From positions 1-41,356 of IMG/VR virus record IMGVR_UViG_3300044742_000333: 41,356 nucleotides of DNA. One strand, given 5' to 3'. A program made the translations under genes and the position numbers. Under the pieces are notes generated by a model, which was not told the origin of the DNA, searched no databases, and worked only from the letters and a program-made list of their open reading frames with translations. This stretch comes from a virus. Shown one piece after another: positions 31,505-38,676 of this stretch (the first letter of the stretch is position 1; each line of letters opens with the position of its first letter).

Positions 31505-32598
31505 ACGGGCTCCGCGTGCGTCACATGGATCGCAGGATCAAACGTCTCCCAAAACTGGCCCGCCATCACGGACCAGTCGCCTTCGGCTAATTGCTTGTAT
31601 CTGGGAGCCGACAATCCGGCGAGCGTCTTCTCGCGATAATCCGGGGCGAGGTACGGATTCGACGTCAACGTGCAGTTGATGAAACCGTACTCTTCGGCAC
31701 GGTATTGGGGATAGAGATCCCGATCTGGTGCCTTCTTCAAAAACATACTTACCAACCATCGGTGAGCCCTTCCTCCGGGGTTGCTCCATATGCGGGTGCA
31801 GCCTGCACGCTTCCCCATCCGTTGATAGGCGAGACGCGCGGTCGCGGATCCTCGGGCTCGCGACGACAGCTCGCTGATGGCGAGCGGCAGTAGTTGCACG
31901 CCTTCCTCCAGCGCGACCTCGTCAAACTCCTGGCCGATGTGCTGTTGGATGTCGCCAACGTCGTCGCAATAGCCCGCTTGGATCATCGCGTCGTTGTTGT
32001 CGTCGTGGTGAAACACCATCACGCGCGCTTGCGCTTTGTATGTGGCATCGCCGAGGAGCTTGGCTTCGCGCGCCATGTGGCCGAGATGGTTCCGCTCTAG
32101 TTCCGGGTAGCTTCTCCGAATCAGGAGCGATCTGAATCCTGGGATTTCCCGGCATTTTTTGTAGAGGTTCCAGCGGCATCCCACGGACTTGCTCACGCCG
32201 GCCGCGCCCGCCACGAGCAGGTTCGTGGTCGTATTTTCACCGACCTCGATTTGCAGCGGCAGCGGCAGGAACAGGATCGGCCCACTGCTCTGCCCTGCCT
32301 TCCGCATCGCCGCCGCGAGTTGGCGATCTGCACAGGCGTCCGTCGAGCAAATCCAGTGCTCCTCGCCCATCCGTCGAAACGGTTGCCCACACCAGAGGCA
32401 GCGGGCGATCTCATGCAGGTCCGGGGCTCCATGGACGGCTGGGGCCCCATTCAGCACTAGCGGCGATGGGATCGGTTCGCTGAGTGGTTGGTGCCCAGGC
32501 CGCGCTATGGGCTCGGTGTCGAGGGCAACGGCAGAGGCGGCTCCTCGTTCTCGCTCTCGCTTGGCTTTGATGGCTTTCCAGGGGATGAACTTCGCCAT
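31501..32598 (-). CDS. terL: Terminase large subunit, ATPase half
   Basis: 365 aa. N-terminal zinc-binding pattern (C67, C70, C84, C89), Walker A GAAGVSKS at 131-138 (S in place of the usual G before K), Walker B-like GQEFDEV with D226/E227, then NPGG and TSNPYLAPDYREKTL, LAEGDWSVMAGQFW, typical of terminase ATPase domains that drive packaging. The protein stops right after the motif that normally precedes the nuclease domain (FDPAIHVTHAEPV), and the nuclease continues as a separate gene at 29139-29768. It must act with that product, another nuclease, or through an RNA-level joining not evident here. Confidence 0.85.
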   Translation of the reverse strand: MAKFIPWKAIKAKRERERGAASAVALDTEPIARPGHQPLSEPIPSPLVLNGAPAVHGAPDLHEIARCLWCGQPFRRMGEEHWICSTDACADRQLAAAMRKAGQSSGPILFLPLPLQIEVGENTTTNLLVAGAAGVSKSVGCRWNLYKKCREIPGFRSLLIRRSYPELERNHLGHMAREAKLLGDATYKAQARVMVFHHDDNNDAMIQAGYCDDVGDIQQHIGQEFDEVALEEGVQLLPLAISELSSRARGSATARLAYQRMGKRAGCTRIWSNPGGRAHRWLVSMFLKKAPDRDLYPQYRAEEYGFINCTLTSNPYLAPDYREKTLAGLSAPRYKQLAEGDWSVMAGQFWETFDPAIHVTHAEPV

Positions 32599-33368
32599 TT
32601 TTCCTGCTCCTCCGCGAGCATCTCACGCCGACGTTTCGCCACCCGCTTCTTGAAATCCATCGGCGGATCAGCGACCGGTGGGGCCCACTTGGGAGCAGCT
32701 CGACGCGTGATCGGCGGCGGATCGGGTGGCACTTGGGACGGCTTGACCGGCGGCAGGTCGGCCGCGCGACGGGTAATCTCGGCCAAGAGGTCGAGCGTCT
32801 CGGTGTCGGTGTGTCGGCGCATAGGCACCTCCGGGGACGGCACGGGGCGACGTGGGCGCTGGGGACGACGTGGGGAACTCCCCCGCATTTTACGGCGATG
32901 GGCGACGACGCCGCTCAGGAGGTTGTCGAGCGTGCGGATGTCGGCCACTGTGAGCGACCGGTCGTAGACCCGAACGGCCGCGAGTTTCAGGTTGTCGCGG
33001 ATCTCGCCGTGGTCGATGGCGTGTTCCAACCCGCGATAGGCGATGGCGCGGAGCGTTTTGATGGGGTCAGCAAACGGCGTTCCCGGCTGTTCCACGCGAG
33101 AGCGTGGGGCGCGCAGCGCTGCCTTGGGGGTTTGATCTGCGGGGGGGGGATTAAGGGAACGCGCGCTGGGGGGGGCTGAAGCGTTTTTTTTCGGACAAAA
33201 AAAATTGCGCCGTTTGCCGGGGCCGGTGCGATTGCAGCGAGCCCTGGCACTGGGGGCGCGACGGTTCCGTCGGCGGGTCACCCCCGAGTTCAGGCCACCC
33301 AGGCGGGCGGCAGCGCGGCATTGGGCCGCGCGTTCCGGTGAGCCGTTTCGAACCACTTGCAAAGACAC
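32505..33368 (-). CDS. Putative terminase small subunit
   Basis: 287 aa if the GTG at 33368 is used; its start is uncertain because the GGGAGGGG site lies almost on top of it, and a GTG at 33356 or TTG at 33362 is possible. The central part is helical (DPIKTLRAIAYRGLEHAIDH; DNLKLAAVRVYDRSLTVADI), flanked by basic and Pro-rich regions. Overlaps the terminase ATPase gene by 94 nt. Assigned by position before the large subunit; no family signature is visible. Confidence 0.45.
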   Translation of the reverse strand: MSLQVVRNGSPERAAQCRAAARLGGLNSGVTRRRNRRAPSARARCNRTGPGKRRNFFCPKKNASAPPSARSLNPPPADQTPKAALRAPRSRVEQPGTPFADPIKTLRAIAYRGLEHAIDHGEIRDNLKLAAVRVYDRSLTVADIRTLDNLLSGVVAHRRKMRGSSPRRPQRPRRPVPSPEVPMRRHTDTETLDLLAEITRRAADLPPVKPSQVPPDPPPITRRAAPKWAPPVADPPMDFKKRVAKRRREMLAEEQEKWRSSSPGKPSKPSESENEEPPLPLPSTPSP

Positions 33369-33386
33369 CCCTCCCGTCAGGACAGG

Positions 33387-33600
33387 TTTCCGGCTGTTTT
33401 TTAGGACAGCTCACGCCGGAAACATGGGTTGCGTTCTCGAAAGAGGTTGATCTAGACTGGGGTCCAACCGCGCTACCCAGTCTGTTTTCGCGCTCTTTCG
33501 AAAACGACTTTTAACCGCCGCTTCAGCTTGTCCAGGCTGGGGCGGCGGTTCTGTTAAGAGGCGAGTCTAGATCCCGTTTGACTCGCCCGTCAAACTTTTT
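33387..33600 (+). other. Stack of dyads ending in a terminator; candidate small RNA
   Basis: This gap (33369-33626) holds no gene but five inverted repeats: 33387-33394/33415-33422; 33432-33445/33493-33506 (one mismatch) enclosing 33454-33461/33476-33483; 33513-33521/33542-33550; 33560-33567/33580-33587; and 33576-33582/33589-33595 followed by TTTTT. The last two overlap and exclude each other, like an antiterminator/terminator pair on the plus strand. TTGCGT (33429-33434) and TAGACT (33453-33458) could be a plus-strand promoter. Possible roles: small RNA, partition site or origin. Confidence 0.55.
33589..33600 (+). terminator. Rho-independent terminator (plus strand)
   Basis: GTTTGAC (33576-33582), loop TCGCCC, GTCAAAC (33589-33595), then TTTTT (33596-33600). 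No plus-strand gene ends here, so it would stop either a small RNA from the dyad region or read-through towards the partition genes. Confidence 0.65.
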
Positions 33601-33626
33601 AGACCAAAGCCCTATCCACATACGCC

Positions 33627-33884
33627 CTATTCCGCGATCTCGGGCTCACCGTGTTTCGCGAAATAGTCGTTGAGCGCCTCGTTCACTTGCGCCTGGAGCG
33701 TCATCCCGCGCGTAATGCCCATCATCCGCAGCTTGTCCTTCACGGCGTGGGCATAAAACACCGTGAGATGCGTCTTCGTCGCGCGCCCTGGCCGGTAGTA
33801 GGGCGACTCCCCTGCCGGGGCCGGCGGCGCGGCGGCGCGGCGGATCTTCTGCAGGGCGACATCGGCCAGTTGGGGTTTAGACAT
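33627..33884 (-). CDS. Ribbon-helix-helix partition partner (ParG/ParB-like)
   Basis: 85 aa; ATG at 33884 overlaps the ParA stop by 8 nt. Flexible basic N-terminus (QLADVALQKIRRAAAPP), then a strand THLTVFYA and helices HAVKDKLRMMGITRGMTLQA onward, a ribbon-helix-helix like that of small ParG-type centromere-binding proteins paired with ParA. Expected to bind a centromere site and stimulate the ParA ATPase. Known relatives bind short ACTC boxes; repeats of that kind occur upstream of parA and at both ends of this window. Confidence 0.7.
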   Translation of the reverse strand: MSKPQLADVALQKIRRAAAPPAPAGESPYYRPGRATKTHLTVFYAHAVKDKLRMMGITRGMTLQAQVNEALNDYFAKHGEPEIAE

Positions 33885-34530
33885 GGACTCCTCCAGTGGT
33901 TGACGAGTTGGAGTTCACCAGTTCACGCATGAACTCGTACACGAGTTGCGTTTCCGCCGCCGCTTTCCCGCGTGGCTCGTACTCCAGTGCCACTTGGCCG
34001 AGGATGGTCGCGTCCGAGAAGGCCTCGCGGTTGCCGAGGCCGGTGGGGCAGACCGGGATCCCGAGCTGCTCGAGGAGGACGCTCGCATCCGCGTGCCGGG
34101 AGCCCCGCGCCGAGACGGCGTTGAGCACGGCGGCGACCGACCGCGTGCCGGTGCTGCGGATTAGCTCAAGCGTCGTGGCGACCGTCTCGAGGTCGAAGAG
34201 TTTGGTGCGGCAGGGGATGAGCACCAGTTCCGACACGCGCGCGGCTGCCAAGGCCGCCTGTTCCGCCCGAGGCGGCGTGTCGATGATGGCGAGATCGACG
34301 CCGGCCTCGGCGGCGGTCTTCAGGGTCTGGGGCAGGCGCGCGGCCAGGGTGGGAATGACGTGCGGCGGGTGGCCGTGCCGCCGGTCGCCCCACGCCGCCG
34401 CCGTGGCCTGACTGTCCACGTCGATGATGACGACGTTCTGGCCCGCCTGCATCGCCGCCACCGCCAACGAGAGCGCCAGCGTGGTCTTGCCCGATCCGCC
34501 TTTTTGAGTGATCACGGTCACGATATGCAT
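33877..34530 (-). CDS. parA: ParA-family partition ATPase
   Basis: 217 aa, the short form without an N-terminal DNA-binding domain (type Ib). Deviant Walker A KGGSGKTT at 10-17 with the signature lysine K10, Walker A' VVIIDVDSQA, and Walker B AIIDTPP around D84. Such ATPases partition low-copy plasmids together with a small DNA-binding partner, here the downstream RHH gene. In a phage this points to an extrachromosomal prophage. ATG at 34530 with GAGAGG upstream. Confidence 0.88.
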   Translation of the reverse strand: MHIVTVITQKGGSGKTTLALSLAVAAMQAGQNVVIIDVDSQATAAAWGDRRHGHPPHVIPTLAARLPQTLKTAAEAGVDLAIIDTPPRAEQAALAAARVSELVLIPCRTKLFDLETVATTLELIRSTGTRSVAAVLNAVSARGSRHADASVLLEQLGIPVCPTGLGNREAFSDATILGQVALEYEPRGKAAAETQLVYEFMRELVNSNSSTTGGVHV

Positions 34531-34531
34531 G

Positions 34532-34554
34532 GAGTCAACCTCTCAACGAGTCAA
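34532..34554 (-). promoter_or_regulatory. Direct repeats upstream of parA
   Basis: GAGTCAA occurs at 34532-34538 and 34548-34554 (TTGACTC on the coding strand), 16 nt apart, directly before the parA start. They contain ACTC, the box bound by ParG-type repressors, so autoregulation by the RHH partner is plausible. No convincing -10/-35 pair is seen. Confidence 0.4.
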
Positions 34555-34760
34555 TGTGTCGGCTGATCTCGTGAAGAACTTTAGGAGTTGACGCCGCCGG
34601 TACGATGGGAGCGGGTCTACCCGATCCGGGTGTGACGTGAAGGGCGGGTCGAGCGCTGGCCCCTGATGACGGCGTGCCGTGCCGCCTGCGCGCTGCTGGG
34701 AAACCGGATCGGGCCCCCCCTTGCACGAGGGGGTACGATCTAGCGTTCACGACCGAACGA
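34555..34760. other. Intergenic region between parA and the lysis-side genes
   Basis: Divergent gap without a supported gene. It contains a C-tract/G-tract hairpin (CCCCCC near 34715 with GGGGG near 34730, flanked by GATC on both sides) and GGGTCTACCC-like short dyads near 34613. Promoters for parA (leftward) and the holin-like gene (rightward) must lie here but I cannot place them with confidence. Confidence 0.4.
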
Positions 34761-34793
34761 CGCACGGGCTGGCGGTTGGAGGCGGCTCGCGCG
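34761..34793 (+). other. GGTTGGA stem-loop (13-pair stem, two mismatches)
   Basis: Arm 34761-34773 pairs with 34781-34793 through 11 pairs (two G-T) and two mismatches; the loop 34774-34780 is GGTTGGA. The 19-mer gctggcggttggaggcggc (34768-34786) is repeated exactly at 36064-36082. An alternative pairing of GGTTGGAGG with CCTCCGACC (34805-34813) reaches the ATG at 34814 and could mask translation. Confidence 0.6.
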
Positions 34794-34813
34794 GGAAGGG
34801 GAGTCCTCCGACC

Positions 34814-35002
34814 ATGTCCCTCTCGGCGCTGATCTCCATCGTCATCGTGCTCGTCATCCTCGGCTTGGCCCTGTGGCTCATCGAGAGCTACGTACCCCTC
34901 TCGCCGCCCTTCAAAGTCGTCATCCGCGTCGTGGTGGTGCTGTTCATCGTCCTCTGGCTGCTGACGCAACTCGGCATCTGGCACGGGCCGGTCTTCCGAT
35001 GA
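34814..35002 (+). CDS. Small two-helix membrane protein, holin-like (Thivi_2564-type)
   Basis: 62 aa with two transmembrane helices (ALISIVIVLVILGLALWLI and VVIRVVVVLFIVLWLLTQLG) joined by a short polar loop with PLSPP. The pattern matches the small membrane proteins often annotated as Thivi_2564 family. In phages such proteins next to lytic genes may act as holins; here a glycosidase-like and a lipoprotein gene follow. ATG at 34814. Confidence 0.65.
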   Translation: MSLSALISIVIVLVILGLALWLIESYVPLSPPFKVVIRVVVVLFIVLWLLTQLGIWHGPVFR

Positions 35003-35196
35003 TCACCACGCTGCTGCGCTGGCTCGGCGTCTGCAACCACGGCGACATGTACCGGGAGCACCGGGAGATCGCCGGTCGCCCCGTGGCGTGCTTTGTCTGC
35101 CCCTGTGGGTTCGTCAGGCCGGTGATCGAGCGCACCGACGAGGAATACGCCCACTTGGACCGAGTCGCCGCGCCTGCGCGGTCCAGGCGGGTCTGA
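34999..35196 (+). CDS. Small zinc-ribbon-like protein, 65 aa
   Basis: ATGA overlap with the membrane-protein gene. Contains CFVCPCGF and an earlier CNHGD, a compact set of Cys/His that could bind one zinc. Remaining sequence is charged. Co-translated with the holin-like gene; function unknown. Confidence 0.55.
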   Translation: MITTLLRWLGVCNHGDMYREHREIAGRPVACFVCPCGFVRPVIERTDEEYAHLDRVAAPARSRRV

Positions 35197-35273
35197 TAGA
35201 GTAGTCGGGCCCGCTAGTTGTTGATCGCAACTGGCGGACCCTCACCACTACCGGTCGTTGAGGCGACCGACAG

Positions 35274-36050
35274 ATGGCTACACAAAAGCATCTCACGCCT
35301 GAAGAACGAGACGAACTTCGCGCATACAACCGCGCATGGCGGGACCAGCACCGGGATGAAATTAACCGTCGTGCTAGAGAACGGCGTGCCTCGCATCCAG
35401 AAAAAGCGCGAGCACTTGATAAAAAAAAGCGAGAGCGACCGAACGATATTGCCCGCCGGAAAGGTTGGCGGCAGCGACATCCTGGGAAACAGAAGTCGTA
35501 TGCCGCCAGATACAACTCATCAGAAAAAGGGAAAAGTCGCCGCACGAAGCAGCAAACGAAAAATCGCCAGTATCTGAACAACAAGCAGAGAAACTGGCGC
35601 GATGCAAATCCCGAGAAGGTGAAAGAAGGAAACAAGCAGCAGTGGTCAAAACATCGCGACAAAAATATAGAAAGAAAAGCCAAGAAACGGGCCTCAAACA
35701 TTGCCGCCGCTCGAGCTTATGAGCGAGATTGGTCGCGCCGAAGATGGCACGGAAACGCCAACTACAGAGAGTCGAAACTTCATCGTGCGCGACGGCATCG
35801 CGCTAATAGGACTGGTCCTCACCCGCTCTTCTCTAAACAGGACAAGGCGGAGATTTTCGCGAGCGGCTGCTGTTTTTACTGTGGTGTATCAGGAGTAGAA
35901 CTCACCGAGGACCATGTGGTTGCACTAACGAAGGGTGGAGCGGACTCGAAAGAGAACATCGTCGCAGCTTGCAGGTCATGCAACTCTTCGAAGCGCGCGA
36001 AGCCCCTAGAGGCGTGGCTTGCCAGCGGGGGTAGAATTAAGCGCAATTAA
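35274..36050 (+). CDS. HNH homing-type endonuclease
   Basis: 258 aa. Basic helical repeat region (units such as NRAWRDQHRDE, NWRDANPEK) followed by an HNH core CCFYCGVSGVELTEDHVVAL and CRSCNSSKRAK. Same architecture as the terminase-inserted HNH gene (30644-31504). Clearly AT-richer, with A-runs, than the surrounding genes, pointing to recent acquisition. The leader has a CGGTCG/CGACCG hairpin just before the ATG. Together with the two genes before it, it lies between 19-nt direct repeats. Confidence 0.85.
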   Translation: MATQKHLTPEERDELRAYNRAWRDQHRDEINRRARERRASHPEKARALDKKKRERPNDIARRKGWRQRHPGKQKSYAARYNSSEKGKSRRTKQQTKNRQYLNNKQRNWRDANPEKVKEGNKQQWSKHRDKNIERKAKKRASNIAAARAYERDWSRRRWHGNANYRESKLHRARRHRANRTGPHPLFSKQDKAEIFASGCCFYCGVSGVELTEDHVVALTKGGADSKENIVAACRSCNSSKRAKPLEAWLASGGRIKRN

Positions 36051-36058
36051 ATAGCACT

Positions 36059-36087
36059 GCGCTGCTGGCGGTTGGAGGCGGCGGCGC
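36059..36087 (+). other. GGTTGGA stem-loop (11-pair stem, one mismatch)
   Basis: Arm 36059-36069 pairs with 36077-36087 with two G-T pairs and one mismatch; loop 36070-36076 is GGTTGGA. Nine bases after the HNH stop and about 20 before the ATG at 36108. Shares a 19-nt exact repeat with 34768-34786. Confidence 0.6.
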
Positions 36088-36107
36088 GGCCCATCCCCGG
36101 AGGCCAG

Positions 36108-37157
36108 ATGGCCTACGTGCGTTGTGATGTTGCCTCCAACGGTCCCTACGAGTACCGATTCGTCGGTCAGTGGTTCCCACGCTGCGACGTCAACCCAACC
36201 GGCGCGTGGGTCGCCTGCGACTGCGACGAGAACGGCAGCAACGTCTACTCGAAAACATCAGCAGGCGAGCGGCACGAGTTAGGGCCGCGTCACCCAGACA
36301 ACCCAATCTGCGTCCGATGGATTCCAGGCCGGAACGTGTTCAAGGTCGCGTGGGTAGACGGAGCCGCGCAGGGTCACACGATTGACATCGATGGGCACGG
36401 ATTCCGCATCCCCGGGTCCGAAGGCACGTTCGACGCGAGTGGCGCGGGTTCGCAAGGGATCCGCGACATGGACGAGATGGGGACGATCTACTTCAAGGAC
36501 GCCACTGACGCGATTGAAGTCGACGGGCTCACGCTCCTGCATTGGCGCGAGCGCGACGACTTCTTTGTGGGTGTGCTTTCGGACACTTGGCTCGGCGTCA
36601 GCGTCTTCGACACGTTTCACCACGCGTGGTATCGCGCGTTTCCGCACGATGTCCAGTTGTTGCCGGGGATCGCCGAGAACGGCACGGTGTCAGTGACCGG
36701 CGAGGGCGGCGGCTTCATCGAGCCGACCGTCTGGGTGAAAGCGCCCTTCGATCCGCACGCGACGACCGAGCCGCCGCCGATTGATCCCCCCGATCCCCCG
36801 GATCCGCCCGATCCCCCAGACCCGCCCGATCCACCCGATCCGCCGGATCCACCCGATCCGCCCGATCCACCTGATCCCCCGGAGGAGCTAATGAACCGCA
36901 ACGTCGTCTACGTAGACTCGTGCTGGCACGAGGTCGAAGAAGTTCCGCACCAAGACGCGGGCCCCGAGCATGGGCCGGTCGTCGGCGTCGTGCGGGTGAA
37001 GGACAGCCAGATCCTGAAAGTCCGCTCAGACGGGAAGGTCGAGTTCGAAGCAGGGAGTCCCGGCGCAGATGAGCGCTGCATCCCCGTCCCCGGCGGCTAC
37101 GTGGCGTTGCGCGAGAAGACCGTCGTCGTGCGAAGAGCGGGGCCATGGACCGTCTAG
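36108..37157 (+). CDS. Two-domain protein joined by a long Pro-Pro-Asp repeat
   Basis: 349 aa from ATG at 36108 with GGAGG six bases upstream. Residues 1-220 are beta-rich, with strand repeats resembling a beta-propeller (YEYRFVGQWFPRCDVNPTGA; DNPICVRWIPGRNVFKVAWV). Residues about 224-258 are around ten PPD units encoded by tandem 9-nt repeats. Then an 88-residue beta domain begins at an in-frame ATG (36891) that has its own GGAGG. Overlaps the glycosidase-like gene by 13 nt; perhaps a binding or tail-associated partner of it. Confidence 0.6.
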   Translation: MAYVRCDVASNGPYEYRFVGQWFPRCDVNPTGAWVACDCDENGSNVYSKTSAGERHELGPRHPDNPICVRWIPGRNVFKVAWVDGAAQGHTIDIDGHGFRIPGSEGTFDASGAGSQGIRDMDEMGTIYFKDATDAIEVDGLTLLHWRERDDFFVGVLSDTWLGVSVFDTFHHAWYRAFPHDVQLLPGIAENGTVSVTGEGGGFIEPTVWVKAPFDPHATTEPPPIDPPDPPDPPDPPDPPDPPDPPDPPDPPDPPDPPEELMNRNVVYVDSCWHEVEEVPHQDAGPEHGPVVGVVRVKDSQILKVRSDGKVEFEAGSPGADERCIPVPGGYVALREKTVVVRRAGPWTV

Positions 37158-38407
37158 AGCGCGACCACGACCTCGGGTGGTGGCTGCAGAGCCAGGGCGG
37201 CGCGGCGGAAGCGGTCCCTCGGCCCACGGTGGTGCCGCTGCGTCGAGACGGCGTGAAGCTCGTGCGGCCTGACGGCACGCTCTGGAAGTACCGGTTCGTC
37301 ACCGGCTTTCGCGGGCCGGAACTCTACGCCATCGGCGAGCACGGCTGGCTCGAGGATTTTTACGGCGCGGTGATCGATCACGGCGGGAACGGCGTGCGCG
37401 TGTTTACGATATGGAACAACACCAAGTACTGGCCGCACTCGCGTCCCGACTACTACGACAAGCTGTGGGAGTTTTGCGAGCACGCGCAGAGCTTCGGCCT
37501 CTACATCCATCTCGTGGCGTTCTGCGATCAAGTGGACAACTCCGACGTGCGGCTCACGACCGCCGACCAAGACGAGCACATGGAGCAGTGCCTCGCGATC
37601 ACGCGCGAGCGGTATGGACAAGTGCTGCTGGAGGTCGAGAACGAGAGTTTTAAAAACGGAAACAATGCGCTCGCCTCGCGGTTTCCCGACGAGATGTTTG
37701 AGGGGATCCTCGCGATGCGGAGCAGTTGGGAGGATGGCGCAGATCCGTCGCTCGGCGGCTGGCTCTCGCTCGCGACGAAGCATTTGGATCGCGGCATCGA
37801 GTGGACGCGCAAACCGAAAACGCTGCACGAGATTCAGTTCGAAGGGTTGGGCGCGTATCCGCCCGCGAAGATCCCTGGCCTCTCCGGGGAACCCGAGCGC
37901 ATCGGCAACGGGCAGGGCATGGTGACCAACCCTCGGCAGCACGCCGACAACGCCGCCTGCGCGGAACTGATGGGTTTGGGCGGGTGTCTGCACGGCGGCT
38001 ACAGCTCGTTCGACGCCGATCACGACTCCGACTTACAGAACTGCTGCTTCCGAGGATCCGCGAATGCGATGGCGTGCGCGCAAGCGGTCGCCGATGTCTG
38101 GAAGTCGAGCGTCTGGGATCTGCGCGTCGGCAGCACGGAGCATTTGGATCGCGGCACCGAGAACAACGACGGCCCGATCCCGGTTACACACTGGGATCGT
38201 TTCAACTCGGGCAGTCCGAACAATCATCCGAACGACGGCGCGTGCCGCACGTACTTCAAATTGCTCGACGGGAAGTACTACGGCCTCAGTTGCGATCCCG
38301 CGCCGCAGTGGCCGGGGTATCAAGAGCGCAACGGCTGGCGCATCGTGGCGCGAGGGGGGTTCGACGACGACGGGCACGGCGGGAACATGATCGTCTGCCA
38401 GCGCTGA
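37145..38407 (+). CDS. Glycoside hydrolase-like protein (TIM-barrel type)
   Basis: 420 aa. The N-terminal linker is followed by a barrel-like series: GFRGPELYAIGEHGW, GVRVFTIWNNTKYW, LYIHLVAFCDQ, then QVLLEVENESF. N166-E167 in the last motif resembles the Asn-Glu acid/base pair of clan A glycosidases such as GH5. No signal peptide. With a holin-like gene upstream and a lipoprotein-like gene downstream it may degrade cell-wall or capsule glycans; an endolysin or depolymerase role is inferred. The family assignment is by motif only. Confidence 0.6.
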   Translation: MDRLERDHDLGWWLQSQGGAAEAVPRPTVVPLRRDGVKLVRPDGTLWKYRFVTGFRGPELYAIGEHGWLEDFYGAVIDHGGNGVRVFTIWNNTKYWPHSRPDYYDKLWEFCEHAQSFGLYIHLVAFCDQVDNSDVRLTTADQDEHMEQCLAITRERYGQVLLEVENESFKNGNNALASRFPDEMFEGILAMRSSWEDGADPSLGGWLSLATKHLDRGIEWTRKPKTLHEIQFEGLGAYPPAKIPGLSGEPERIGNGQGMVTNPRQHADNAACAELMGLGGCLHGGYSSFDADHDSDLQNCCFRGSANAMACAQAVADVWKSSVWDLRVGSTEHLDRGTENNDGPIPVTHWDRFNSGSPNNHPNDGACRTYFKLLDGKYYGLSCDPAPQWPGYQERNGWRIVARGGFDDDGHGGNMIVCQR

Positions 38408-38416
38408 GAAGAAGAC

Positions 38417-38653
38417 GTGAGCCGATGGCAGCGCGCGGCGGCGGTCGTCGCGATTGTGCTGTCGCTCGGGAGCGGGTGCGCCTCCCATGCGTTGTGGTTA
38501 CGCGGCATCCCGCCCGTGTTGGAAATCTATACGACGGCCGAGGTCAAAATCTATCGCTTGGGCCTGAATTGTCGGCTGGAAGTCATCACGAAAACCGAGA
38601 CGGTGATCACGTTGCCGACCCGGTGTTTGACGGTGCCGCACGTTGCTCGGTGA
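38417..38653 (+). CDS. Small lipoprotein-like envelope protein, possible spanin
   Basis: 78 aa from GTG at 38417. N-terminal signal (RWQRAAAVVAIVLSLGSGC) with a degenerate lipobox ending at C21. The mature part is strand-rich (VLEIYTTAEVKIYRLGLN) with two more cysteines. Placed right after the glycosidase-like gene, it could be an outer-membrane spanin-type or other lysis accessory lipoprotein. The assignment rests on topology and position. Confidence 0.5.
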   Translation: MSRWQRAAAVVAIVLSLGSGCASHALWLRGIPPVLEIYTTAEVKIYRLGLNCRLEVITKTETVITLPTRCLTVPHVAR

Positions 38654-38676
38654 GCGCAAGCGATCAGGAGTGAATT

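Noticed and set aside
33429-33510. tRNA gene in the dyad region
   Set aside because: Stems are present, but no TΨC-like GGTTCRA arm or cloverleaf geometry fits on either strand.
36783-36880. CRISPR-like tandem repeats
   Set aside because: The units are 9 nt with no spacers and encode an in-frame Pro-Pro-Asp run.
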